In this document: piece after piece, positions 1 through 6,631 of the stretch
How positions within the stretch are numbered: the stretch's first letter is position 1
Layout: every line of letters starts with the position of its first letter
DNA from: SZUA-442 sp035461905
GTDB lineage: Bacteria; Actinomycetota; Acidimicrobiia; Spongiisociales; UBA5794
Length of the DNA: 12,444 nt
NCBI GenBank assembly: GCA_035461905.1
Contig: DATHUV010000130.1
Location: 1-12,444, forward strand
Direction: 5' to 3'
Position numbers and translations under genes: made by a program
The notes under the pieces: model-generated
Databases searched by the model: none
What the model saw: only the letters and a program-made list of their open reading frames with translations
Told to the model about the DNA's origin: nothing

Positions 1-608
1 GACGCAAGGGCAGTCACGAGGCCGAGGAGGGTCCAACCCGTGATGTCGTCGATCATGCCTGCGGCGAGGAGGGTTTGGCCGATGTCCCTGCGCATCAGGT
101 CGAGGTCCATCAGGACCTTGGCAAGAACGGGAATCGCCGAGATCGACAACGCGGTGGCGAGGAAGAGCGCGAACACGGAACGCTGCGATGGGTCTGCGAG
201 CAACTCCTCCGGGATGGCGTATCCCAGCGCAAAGCCCGTGGCGAAAGGAAGCACCAGGCCGCCGATGGCAACCCCGACTGCGGTCCCCGCCCTCCGCCTG
301 ATGAGGGCGAGATCCGTCTCGAGTCCTGTCACGACCAACAGGAGCATGACACCGATGAGGGCGACGACCTCGAGCATGTAACCTTGGACCTCTGTCTGTG
401 GGATGACCAGCTGGCCGATCCACGGAACAAGGCTCGAGAGCAGGGATGGCCCCAGGATCACACCGGCGAGGATTTCGCCGACGACGGCAGGCTGTCCGAG
501 GCGCAGCGAGATGCCACCGAAAAGGCGTGCCGTGAACAACAGGATGGCGATCTGCGCCACCAACTGCAGTACCTCGTCGTGCGATGCGGCACTGAATGTC
601 TCCAACAT
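1..608 (-). CDS. Kef/CPA2-type cation:proton antiporter, N-terminal part (runs off window)
   Basis: I translated this frame directly because it is open at the window edge: 202 codons are present and the C-terminus lies beyond position 1. The protein is strongly hydrophobic with repeated membrane segments. It carries family-typical stretches: GEILAGVILGPSLL near residues 44-57, TGLETDL at 94-100, SISAIPVLAKVL at 155-166, and AAGMIDDITGW at 182-192. The Asp187-Asp188 pair in the last stretch matches the paired aspartates of the electrogenic CPA2 branch (NapA-like) rather than the Gln-Asp of KefB/KefC. Expected role is exchange of Na+ or K+ for H+ across the cytoplasmic membrane. The start at 608 has GAGGGG eight bases upstream. 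Whether a C-terminal TrkA/RCK domain follows cannot be seen. Family assignment is firm; the ion is inferred. Confidence 0.9.
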   Translation of the reverse strand, partial: MLETFSAASHDEVLQLVAQIAILLFTARLFGGISLRLGQPAVVGEILAGVILGPSLLSSLVPWIGQLVIPQTEVQGYMLEVVALIGVMLLLVVTGLETDLALIRRRAGTAVGVAIGGLVLPFATGFALGYAIPEELLADPSQRSVFALFLATALSISAIPVLAKVLMDLDLMRRDIGQTLLAAGMIDDITGWTLLGLVTALA

Positions 609-878
609 CGCAACCCCTCGCCTACGGCCTCATCGTCGGACGGCATCGGCCGGACGGACGCCGACGACCGAGGCGTGCTCCAATGACGCTCACCGTCGAG
701 GCTCTGGCCCATGCACGTCGGTTCCGCACCGAGAGGGGACGATAACACGGCGCCGCAGAGCGCAAGGCCCGGTGTCCTCCTCGGTATTGATGTGAGGACG
801 CGCGCAGCATCGGTGACGCCATTCTCCGCCAAAGTGGATCTGCCGAGCTGAAGCGGCCTCGCCGCGTCGCCGAGACGA
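609..878. other. Intergenic stretch without a convincing gene
   Basis: The reading frames here are arginine- and serine-rich shadows without conserved motifs, and none has a good ribosome-binding site at a sensible start. The stretch should hold the promoter of the minus-strand antiporter gene, but I cannot point to -35/-10 boxes. A weak 7-base inverted repeat (CCGAGAC at 870-876, GTCTCGG at 900-906) sits at its right end. No GGGTA-type sigma-F motif is present. Confidence 0.5.
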
Positions 879-1187
879 TCAGCCCGCCCCGCGAGAGCGG
901 TCTCGGTCCTGGTCCGGATGATCCTTCTCACCGTCGCCCGTGCCTATGTTCGGGTCGTCTTCGGAGCTGTCCTGTGGCGGGATGCCGGAGCTCGATCCGT
1001 CGTGGGACTGGCCTTCCGTATCGCCTGCTTGCGCATCGTCTGGTGGGGACGTCGTGAACGGCAGCGAGTCCGACCCTGAGCCCTCGGCTCCCCTGTCATG
1101 CCCACGGCCGTCGGTGCCGCTGCGACCCTGGTCCGTCGCTCCGAATCGGACGCGGACCTGTTCACGGGCCTGCTCCAGCCCCCGCAT
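879..1187 (-). CDS. Doubtful ORF: acidic, low-complexity protein
   Basis: This open frame would encode about 102 residues rich in Asp, Gly, Ser, Pro and Gln, with a C-terminal tail of repeated Asp/Arg, so it would be disordered and soluble. Third codon positions are GC-rich, which mildly favours it. Against it are the lack of a recognisable Shine-Dalgarno upstream of the ATG at 1187, a TAG only two codons earlier in frame, and the lack of any motif I recognise. Its 5' end coincides with the point where the neighbouring acetyltransferase remnant begins on the other strand, so it may be a fragment of a longer gene cut at the same junction. I assign no function. Confidence 0.25.
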   Translation of the reverse strand: MRGLEQAREQVRVRFGATDQGRSGTDGRGHDRGAEGSGSDSLPFTTSPPDDAQAGDTEGQSHDGSSSGIPPQDSSEDDPNIGTGDGEKDHPDQDRDRSRGAG

Positions 1188-1188
1188 C

Positions 1189-1512
1189 AGGGTCTACGAC
1201 CCGACGCTCGACCTGGCGGTCGAGGACGCGGATGGCAGGGTCGCCGGTTACGCGCTGTTTTGGTTCGACAAGACGACGAAGGTCGGCCTCCTCGAACCGA
1301 TGCGCGTCGAGGATGACTACCAGCGACGCGGACTCGCCCGAATGCTGCTCACGGACGGTCTCGATCGGCTTGCACGCAAGGGCGCCCGTCGCCTCAAGGT
1401 CGGCTTCGAGACCGACGCTGCGCGGGATCTCTACCTCGATGCCGGCTTCGTCCAAACGTCTGTCGACCGGCTACTCATCCGACCCGCACCGAGCGACCCG
1501 CTCAGGCAGTGA
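1189..1512 (+). pseudogene. GNAT-family N-acetyltransferase, N-terminally truncated remnant
   Basis: From about 1192 the frame reads as the C-terminal part of a GNAT acetyltransferase. First comes an LDLAVEDADGRVAGYALFWFD strand pair, then LEPMRVEDDYQRRGLARMLL, whose QRRGLA is the acetyl-CoA pyrophosphate-binding motif A. Finally, AARDLYLDAGFVQT is the usual closing LY-x-x-x-GF element. Members with this style of sequence usually have one to two hundred further residues upstream. Here the frame stays open back to an ATG at 940, but that part is Ser/Pro-rich and unlike a GNAT fold. No start with a ribosome-binding site lies near the conserved region (the nearest in-frame GTG is at 1114). I infer a gene that lost its 5' half by deletion or rearrangement near 1187-1192. 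Translation of the remnant from an upstream start is not excluded. Confidence 0.65.
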
Positions 1513-1641
1513 CGCTGCCGGCGCGTCGCACGAGCCAGCGAGGGCCGGCGAAGGGTTCCGACGAAGCGGATGCTCGTCGCACGAAGGTTCGAGTGGCGGG
1601 CAGGGACTCGACCTACTGCACCCGGATCTGACCGGTCACCG

Positions 1642-1667
1642 GTATCAACCACTCGGCATGTGGGTAA
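1642..1667 (+). promoter_or_regulatory. Predicted sigma-F/sigma-B type promoter for the YtxH/BON gene
   Basis: GTAT at 1642-1645 is followed after 16 bases by GGGTAA at 1662-1667. The known SigB/SigF consensus is GTTT-N(14-17)-GGGTAT, so the -35 has one difference. The predicted transcript would start near 1674, about 45 bases before the ATG at 1719. The same GTAT-N16 form recurs upstream of csbD and of the gene at 8495. Confidence 0.55.
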
Positions 1668-1718
1668 CGCCTCCACAACGAGCTCCACATCGAGCTTCAC
1701 AATCAGGGAGATGGACGC

Positions 1719-2147
1719 ATGTTCAAGTGGACACGACGACTCATCTGGGGCGCTGTCGGTGCCGCGGTGGGATACTTCTTCGATCCGGTGGACGGCGCCG
1801 GCAGACGGGCGAGGCTGCGAGATCAGACCGCGGCCTTCGGGCGCAATCTCGGCAACACTGCCAGTCGCAAGGCGCAATACCAGGCTGGACGGGCAAAGGG
1901 TCTGGTTCACGCGGTCGCAGGGAGTGAGGATCCACCGAAGGACGATCGGGCGCTTCTGCAGAAGGTGCGGAGCGAGGCCGTCGGAAAGGTACATGGCGAA
2001 GTCGGTCATATCGACGTGCGCGTCGACGACGGCGTCGTATACCTCGACGGACAGAGCAAGGATGGAGCGAGCGAGGATGAGCTCGTCGCACGGATCAGCG
2101 ACGTCACCGGAGTTCGAGACATTCGTAACCAGCTCGTCAACGGTTGA
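1719..2147 (+). CDS. YtxH-like/BON-domain protein
   Basis: This protein has 142 residues. Residues 8-33 form a short hydrophobic Gly/Ala helix ending in GYFFDPVDGAGRRARLRDQ, the membrane-anchor motif common in actinobacterial YtxH- and BON-type proteins. A basic linker follows. Residues ~74-142 form a BON domain, with alternating strands (HIDVRVDDGVVYLDGQ) and a helix (EDELVARISDVTGVRDIRNQLV). BON domains are associated with membrane attachment and osmotic or envelope stress, so a membrane-proximal stress role is likely; the ligand is unknown. AGGGAG eight bases upstream supports the ATG at 1719. It appears to be a single-gene unit between a sigma-F-like promoter and the hairpin at 2272. Confidence 0.85.
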   Translation: MFKWTRRLIWGAVGAAVGYFFDPVDGAGRRARLRDQTAAFGRNLGNTASRKAQYQAGRAKGLVHAVAGSEDPPKDDRALLQKVRSEAVGKVHGEVGHIDVRVDDGVVYLDGQSKDGASEDELVARISDVTGVRDIRNQLVNG

Positions 2148-2271
2148 TGACCACAGGGGCCACGACGTCTCGGCTCTAGGTACAGGTGCTGCTGCGACGG
2201 TTGATCGGAAGGTCTCAGGGATCGACGCTGATCGGAGGTTCCGAGGCAACCCCGACAAGCCGACCGCGCGC

Positions 2272-2310
2272 GAGAAGCGGGCCCGCATGGCGGGCCCGCC
2301 TCTCTTGTTT
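2272..2310 (+). terminator. Hairpin terminator, probably shared by both strands
   Basis: Two copies of the self-complementary GCGGGCCCGC (2277-2286 and 2290-2299) are separated by ATG, giving a 10-bp stem with a 3-base loop. GAGA and TCTC (2272-2275, 2301-2304) extend it past one mismatch. TTGTTT follows on the plus strand. It lies downstream of the BON gene and, on the other strand, of the tiny peptide gene ending at 2323, so it likely ends both transcripts. Confidence 0.75.
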
Positions 2311-2322
2311 ATCTCGGACCCT

Positions 2323-2388
2323 TCAGAACACCAGGATCAGGATGACCAGGACGAGTAGGAGGGTTCCAATACCGATTCCGATATGCAT
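2323..2388 (-). CDS. Tiny hydrophobic membrane peptide (21 aa)
   Basis: This small gene encodes 21 residues: it starts MHIGIGIGTLLLVL and continues as Val/Ile/Leu to a final Phe, with no charged residue beyond His2. Such a peptide should insert as a single membrane span. A near-perfect ribosome-binding site (GGAGGTGA within CAGAGGAGGTGAGCAC) sits directly upstream. It lies 17 bases after csbD on the same strand, so the two are probably cotranscribed. A related 19-aa gene occurs at 10078-10137 with the same MxIGIG start, the same Phe end and a similar ribosome-binding site, which argues strongly that both are real. Function is unknown; small single-span stress peptides often bind membrane protein partners, but that is only analogy. 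Confidence 0.75.
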   Translation of the reverse strand: MHIGIGIGTLLLVLVILILVF

Positions 2389-2405
2389 GTGCTCACCTCC
2401 TCTGT

Positions 2406-2606
2406 CTACGAAGCCCAGGACTTGAGGCTGTTTTCGATGGACTCGGCCGTCTCGCCCGTCTTCTGCTTGATGGCGCCGACCAGCTGATCCCAGTTTCCTT
2501 CTGCCGAATCGAGGTCGTCGTCGGTGAGGTCGCCCCACTGCTCCTTGATGTTTCCCTTGAAGCGTTGCCAAGCACCTTCACCCTGCATGCGATCTGACCA
2601 TTCCAT
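2406..2606 (-). CDS. csbD: CsbD-family general stress protein
   Basis: This encodes 66 residues with the CsbD signature: GAWQRFKGNIKEQWGDLTDDDLDSAEGNWDQLVGAIKQKTGET, including the invariant KG-x-IKE-x-WG-x-LTDDD core and the second W-x-x-L-x-G-x-I-Q/K helix. CsbD proteins are small, soluble and charged, and in Bacillus they belong to the SigB general stress regulon; their biochemical activity is not established. The frame stays open further upstream, but AGGAGGAAAGAC immediately before the ATG at 2606 fixes the start. A sigma-F-like promoter (2688-2663) lies upstream and the tiny hydrophobic peptide gene follows 17 bases downstream. The protein length is typical for the family. Confidence 0.92.
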   Translation of the reverse strand: MEWSDRMQGEGAWQRFKGNIKEQWGDLTDDDLDSAEGNWDQLVGAIKQKTGETAESIENSLKSWAS

Positions 2607-2662
2607 GTCTTTCCTCCTCATCACGTACGGACTCCTGCCCGCACGCCTTTTCTCCCAGAGAC

Positions 2663-2688
2663 GTACCCTCCACAGCGTCTGTCCATAC
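2663..2688 (-). promoter_or_regulatory. Predicted sigma-F/sigma-B type promoter for csbD
   Basis: Read on the minus strand, GTAT (2688-2685) is followed after 16 bases by GGGTAC (2668-2663). The spacing equals that of the other predicted sigma-F promoters here, and CsbD is a classic member of SigB-type regulons. The transcript would start near 2656, leaving a leader of about 50 bases. Confidence 0.55.
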
Positions 2689-2810
2689 CTGACAGCCATC
2701 GGTACCGAGGCCGACACTCCCTGAGCACGCAGGAACCCGAGCCCGTTCCTCGTCTATCGTCTTCATGGAGGGGTTGTCCCCTGGAGAGGCTGAGGAGCTG
2801 GGAAGAGAAG

Positions 2811-4958
2811 ATGAGATCACGTCTCGCCATGTCCGAGAAGTGGCGGTCGGTCATCGCTGACACGCTCGCCTCGCTCGGAGTGGCTGCCTGGGAATGGCAC
2901 GCCGACACCGACGAGCTGTGGTGGTCGGAAAACCTCGGCCCGCTCATGGGTCGCGAAGCCGGGTTCACACCCTCCGGGTTCACCGCTGCGCTCACCCTCT
3001 TCGAGGATGACCCGAAACGACCGGTTCGTCCGGCCGAACTGCTCCGACTCATGGAGACCCACGATGGCCCGGTCGAGGCCGAACGCCGCGGGATCCTGCC
3101 CGATGGCTCGAAACGATGGATGCTGCAGCGGTACTCGGCGATCAAGGACGGCGATGGTGCGACCGTGGGGGTCTTTGGCGTCGTGATCGATATCGACGAG
3201 CGCAAGCGCCGCGAACGCGAAGAGGCGCTCCTGCACGAGGCTGCGCAATCGTTGGCGAAGTCGCTCGCCGTCGATGAGACGCTCGCAAGCATCGCTCGAC
3301 TCGTCGTCCCCGACCTCGCGGATTGGTGCGTGGTCGAGCTGATCGAGGACGGCCGGCTGCAAACGGCGGTCAATGCTCACATCGATCCGGAGAAGGTCCG
3401 CTGGGCCAAGGCAATCCAGGCCGAGTACCCCCAGGACATGTCCTCCCCGGTTGGCTCACCGAATGTCGTGCGGACCGGTGAGTCCGAGATCTACCCCGAG
3501 ATCACCGACGACATGCTCGTGTCCGTTGCCGCCGGCGATGACCGAAAGCTGGAGCTGCTCCGCTCGGTCGGATACCGGTCCGCGATGATCGTCCCCCTCC
3601 TCGTGCGCGACGAGGCGCTCGGTGCGATCACGATGGTGAAGGCAGAATCGGCGGACAGCTTCGATCTCCGCTCGTTGCACTTCGCCGAGCGGCTGGCATC
3701 GCACATGTCCATCGCCCTCGACAACGCAGGACTCCATCGCAAGGCCGAGACGCGGACTATCGACCTCGCGAGGCTCCAACGTGCGACGACGGAGCTGGCA
3801 CAGGCTGCGGGAGTCGACCAGGTGGCGTGGACGGCCGTCGACTCTGCGACCAATGCATCTGAGGCAGCAAAGGGAGCGCTGATCCTCTCGGATGAATCCT
3901 CGCCCATCGTCGTGGCACAGCGAGGATTCGAAGATGTCCACATCATTGGGCTGGAGGAGGCCATGGACGCTAGCCGAGGGCCGGCTGCGGCCACCATTGC
4001 CGACGGGATCGCTCGGTTCATTGCGTCACGCGAGGAGTTGATTGCGGCGTTCCCCGAAGCGGGCGACGTAGACGCTGTCCTTGGTGACGGCGCCGCCGCA
4101 TACCTCCCGGTGAGGGGGAGGGCCGGAGTCGTCGGGGTACTGGTTCTCGCGTACCGGAACACGTTCGAGTTCACGGCCGACAAGCGCGAGACCCTGCTGT
4201 CTCTTGCCTATCAAGCGGGCGTCGCTCTCGACCGCGCCAAGCTGCTGGCGCACCATCGCCACATCTCGGCCATGCTCCAGGCAGGTCTTCAACCACCGAG
4301 GCTTCCCGAGATCAAGGGCATTGCGAGCGAGGCTATGTACCTCCCGGCAGGATCTGCGGACATGGGGGGTGACTGGTACGACCTGTTCGAGGCTGGCGAT
4401 GGCAGCATCGTTGCCGTGATCGGCGATGTCGTCGGTCACGGAATCCCGGCGGTCGCCGATGCAGCTCGCATGCGCCACGTACTGTCCGGGTACTTGTTCG
4501 AGGGTCACGGACCCGGCGAAGCCCTTCGCCTCGCAAACCGGATGCTCTTTGGGCTCATCAAGGAGGAGCGGAGGATGGCGACGGCCGCCATCGTCGTGAT
4601 CGACCCGGAGCGACACACGGCCGTCACGGCCCGGGCCGGACACCCGCCGGTCATCGTCCGTAAGGACGGCATGGTTTCCCTTCTCGAAGGGCACGCCGAT
4701 CTGCCGCTTGGCTTCGATGCCGATGCGGATTGGCCCGAAGAGACAGTCGATCTGGTTCCCGACACACTCCTGCTCATGTACACAGACGGGTGGATCGACT
4801 ATCCCGGCTCAGATGCAGGAGAGCGGCTCGAGTCCCTTCGCGCCATGGTCGCCACGGTTGACTCCGATCCAGCGGTCGTGCTCGAGGTCTTGGAGCAGGG
4901 ATTCGCCGACCATGACCAGCGCGATGACGCTGCTGCGATGGTCCTCATCGTCGACTGA
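2811..4958 (+). CDS. PAS-GAF-GAF-SpoIIE serine phosphatase (RsbU-type)
   Basis: This encodes 715 residues. Residues ~8-132 form a PAS fold (AAWEWHADTDELWWSENL ... DGSKRWMLQRYSAIKD ... GVFGVVIDIDERKRREREE), joined by a short helix to a GAF domain (~140-305) and a second GAF-like domain (~315-475). The C-terminal ~490-715 is a SpoIIE/PP2C phosphatase. Its metal-binding signature is intact: GGDWYD (Asp521, Asp524), GDVVGHG (Asp539), YTDGW (Asp659) and DDAAAM (Asp705/706). Such proteins dephosphorylate an RsbV-type STAS protein so that it can capture the anti-sigma factor; the STAS protein ending at 8750 is the obvious substrate. There is no membrane segment, so sensing is probably cytoplasmic. 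The upstream site is GAAGAG just before 2811; the ATG at 2829 is an alternative. It ends six bases from the convergent HATPase gene. Confidence 0.93.
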   Translation: MRSRLAMSEKWRSVIADTLASLGVAAWEWHADTDELWWSENLGPLMGREAGFTPSGFTAALTLFEDDPKRPVRPAELLRLMETHDGPVEAERRGILPDGSKRWMLQRYSAIKDGDGATVGVFGVVIDIDERKRREREEALLHEAAQSLAKSLAVDETLASIARLVVPDLADWCVVELIEDGRLQTAVNAHIDPEKVRWAKAIQAEYPQDMSSPVGSPNVVRTGESEIYPEITDDMLVSVAAGDDRKLELLRSVGYRSAMIVPLLVRDEALGAITMVKAESADSFDLRSLHFAERLASHMSIALDNAGLHRKAETRTIDLARLQRATTELAQAAGVDQVAWTAVDSATNASEAAKGALILSDESSPIVVAQRGFEDVHIIGLEEAMDASRGPAAATIADGIARFIASREELIAAFPEAGDVDAVLGDGAAAYLPVRGRAGVVGVLVLAYRNTFEFTADKRETLLSLAYQAGVALDRAKLLAHHRHISAMLQAGLQPPRLPEIKGIASEAMYLPAGSADMGGDWYDLFEAGDGSIVAVIGDVVGHGIPAVADAARMRHVLSGYLFEGHGPGEALRLANRMLFGLIKEERRMATAAIVVIDPERHTAVTARAGHPPVIVRKDGMVSLLEGHADLPLGFDADADWPEETVDLVPDTLLLMYTDGWIDYPGSDAGERLESLRAMVATVDSDPAVVLEVLEQGFADHDQRDDAAAMVLIVD

Positions 4959-4964
4959 CGAAGG

Positions 4965-5360
4965 TCACTCTGCTCGGACGTGGCTCATGTCGAGACTTGC
5001 CACGTCGCCATCGGCCGTTGACGCGGTGAAGTCGAGGTCGGCCCACACCAGGCATGACCCGCGCACAACTCCCCAGCGGGTGGCGATCGCAGAGACCATC
5101 TGGAGGCCGTGTCCATCGGGGGGGAGCCCCTGGAAGCAGTTGCCATAGTCCGTCACGTCGATGTGCACGGAGCGCTCCGTCACTGATGTCACGAGGTCGA
5201 TGGTTCCACCGGGCGGGCCATGGAGGACACTGTTCGTCACGAGTTCCGTCACCACGATGAGAGCGTCCTCGAACCGCCCTCGCATACGGGATCGCTGCCC
5301 TGCCATCTCGTGGCGGGCGGTGCCAGGAGCATCCACACCGGCGTCAAGGGTGATGTGCAT
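4965..5360 (-). CDS. RsbW-type ATP-binding anti-sigma/serine kinase
   Basis: This encodes 131 residues that form a single HATPase_c_2 (GHKL) domain. The ATP site is complete: N-box TELVTNSVLHG with Glu39 and Asn43, G1 motif DVTDYGN (Asp71, Gly73), and G2 motif GHGLQMVSAIATRWGV. This is the fold of SpoIIAB/RsbW, which bind a sigma factor and phosphorylate a STAS antagonist. It follows the sigma gene on the same strand with a 72-base gap, and it is convergent with the phosphatase. AGAGG seven bases upstream of the ATG supports the start. A possible sigma-F-like promoter (5438-5414) at the end of the sigma gene could make it part of a feedback loop. Whether its partner is this sigma factor or the STAS protein is not shown. 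Confidence 0.85.
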   Translation of the reverse strand: MHITLDAGVDAPGTARHEMAGQRSRMRGRFEDALIVVTELVTNSVLHGPPGGTIDLVTSVTERSVHIDVTDYGNCFQGLPPDGHGLQMVSAIATRWGVVRGSCLVWADLDFTASTADGDVASLDMSHVRAE

Positions 5361-5413
5361 GCGGATCCTCTCAAGGTATTGGCGTCACTACGTTGCGACG
5401 TCTCCAAGGACTC

Positions 5414-5438
5414 TTACCCTCGGAGCGGCCGCCTAGAC
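5414..5438 (-). promoter_or_regulatory. Possible sigma-F-type promoter for the RsbW-type gene
   Basis: On the minus strand GTCT (5438-5435) precedes GGGTAA (5419-5414) by 15 bases. The -10 is good and the -35 differs at one position from GTTT. It overlaps the last codons of the sigma gene and would give a transcript starting about 45 bases before the HATPase ATG. It is weaker than the other sites in the window. Confidence 0.35.
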
Positions 5439-6224
5439 CACCTCACCCGAATGGCTGGTGCGAAACCCCTCGGCATCGACCTGTCCGGGGTCGCCTCGGA
5501 TCGCATCGCGTAGCTGCTCGATGACCTTGCTGACCAAACGCGAGACATGAACCTGGGAGACGCCGATCTCCTGGGCTATCTCGGACTGGGTGCGCCCCTC
5601 GTAGAAGCGCAGATAGAGAATGGTTCGCTCTCGATCCGGGAGGGCCCGCAGGTGCTCGGCGATCGAGGACCGCTCATCGGCCAGATCCAGTGCGGCGTCG
5701 AGTGACCCGATCAGGTCGCCGACGACCGAGCCCCCCTCGTCACCGACAGGCTGATCGAGCGACCCGACGCTGAAAGCAGAGCCGGCATCCAGTGCCTCAA
5801 GAACGTCTTCTGCCGGCACCGCGAGGTACTCCGAGATCTCGGTGATGGTCGGGACGCGCCCGAGACTCTGTGTGAGGGGATCCACAGCCCGAGACACTTC
5901 GAGCCACAGGTTCTGGAGCGACCGGGGGACGCGCAGAGACCAGGCGTGGTCCCGGAAGTGGTGCTTCAGCTCGCCGATGATCGTCCGGCCCGCATACGTT
6001 GTGAATTTGACGCCCCGGTCCGGGTCGAAGCGGTTGATCGCGTTGATCAACCCGAACCGCGCGACCTGGATGAGATCGTCCCTATCGACGCTGCGACCGC
6101 GAAACCGACTCGCCAAACGCTGGGCGAGGGGGTCGTAGATCTCCACGATCCGACGCCTGGCATCGGCGTCGGCGCGCCTGGAGAAGAGTTCGAGAGCTTC
6201 CTGGTCCTGATCCGGCTCAGGCAT
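5433..6224 (-). CDS. sigF: SigF/SigB-family RNA polymerase sigma factor
   Basis: This encodes 263 residues. Region 2 (~20-95) includes DRDDLIQVARFGLINAINRFDP and GVKFTTYAGRTIIGELKHHFRD, the core-binding and -10-recognition helices. Region 3 (~100-170) includes RVPRSLQNLWLEVSRAVD and GRVPTITEISEYL. Region 4 (~200-255) includes ALPDRERTILYLRFYEGRTQSEIAQEIGVSQVHVSRL, the -35-binding helix-turn-helix. The GELKHHFRDHAW form and the size are typical of the SigB/SigF/SigG general-stress group. The start at ATG 6224 overlaps the upstream anti-sigma gene by eight bases, as in mycobacterial usfX-sigF; an in-frame GTG at 6230 is the alternative. This overlap suggests coupled translation that keeps the sigma factor matched to its inhibitor. 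Its targets are probably the GTTT/GTAT-GGGTA promoters listed here. Confidence 0.93.
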   Translation of the reverse strand: MPEPDQDQEALELFSRRADADARRRIVEIYDPLAQRLASRFRGRSVDRDDLIQVARFGLINAINRFDPDRGVKFTTYAGRTIIGELKHHFRDHAWSLRVPRSLQNLWLEVSRAVDPLTQSLGRVPTITEISEYLAVPAEDVLEALDAGSAFSVGSLDQPVGDEGGSVVGDLIGSLDAALDLADERSSIAEHLRALPDRERTILYLRFYEGRTQSEIAQEIGVSQVHVSRLVSKVIEQLRDAIRGDPGQVDAEGFRTSHSGEVV

Positions 6225-6585
6225 GGTCACCGAGTGGGACGGGGACAAGGACGGATCCGTCTTCCACCGCGGTGCCAGGGAAGAGGGCATCGACGATGTC
6301 GAGGGCGCCGAAGTCATCGATCGCGAAGCTTGCGGACCACGGCGTGAGCTGGACGGTCAGCTGCGAACCCTCGATGGTCGCCACAAGTCTCAGGGTGTCC
6401 GCCGATCGACTCTCGACCACGGCGGTGACGAGCTCGGAGGTGGCGAGCTTGAGGTCGTCGACGAGGGCAGCATCATCGGTGACCGTCGCAGCTACTCCTC
6501 CGATGAAGATCCTGGCGGTGGCCACGAACTCAGCCGTACATGGGATGACGAGCTCATGAACGAGATTGCGGGAGGTCGGCGACAT
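6217..6585 (-). CDS. UsfX/RsbW-like anti-sigma factor with altered ATP site
   Basis: This encodes 122 residues with the layout of a small GHKL anti-sigma protein. The N-box helix DDLKLATSELVTAVVES keeps Glu51, but Ala55 stands where ATP-binding members have Asn, and I see no DxGxG or GxG motif downstream. Mycobacterial UsfX, the anti-SigF, is similarly divergent and sits in the same position directly before sigF. I therefore infer that this protein holds the downstream sigma factor, possibly with weak or no kinase activity. GGAGGGGGAG just upstream of the ATG at 6585 fixes the start; the frame is open further upstream but lies in the divergent gene. The stop overlaps the sigma start. Confidence 0.8.
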   Translation of the reverse strand: MSPTSRNLVHELVIPCTAEFVATARIFIGGVAATVTDDAALVDDLKLATSELVTAVVESRSADTLRLVATIEGSQLTVQLTPWSASFAIDDFGALDIVDALFPGTAVEDGSVLVPVPLGDHA

Positions 6586-6624
6586 CGTCTCCCCCTCCTC
6601 GCTCAGACGATCAGATGGCACTCG

Positions 6625-6631
6625 TAGTATA
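6625..6631. promoter_or_regulatory. Overlapping divergent -10 elements
   Basis: TAGTAT on the plus strand (6625-6630) and TATACT on the minus strand (6631-6626) overlap almost completely, and both resemble housekeeping -10 boxes. They lie in the 45-base gap between the anti-sigma/sigma pair and the second UsfX-like gene. I cannot find a good -35 on either side. No GGGTA motif is present here, so the sigma gene itself does not appear to have a sigma-F promoter. Confidence 0.4.

Noticed and set aside
622..822. Minus-strand 66-codon frame upstream of the antiporter, with a GAGGAGG-like site
   Set aside because: The GAGGAGG does not stand at a proper distance from its ATG, and the basic low-complexity translation has no motif.
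458..931. Long minus-strand frame overlapping the antiporter start
   Set aside because: It overlaps the antiporter gene out of frame and its Arg/Ser-rich translation is typical of a shadow frame.
1570..2358. 262-codon plus-strand frame across the BON gene
   Set aside because: The BON/YtxH frame has clear domain motifs and a ribosome-binding site; this one is an Arg/Ser-rich shadow.
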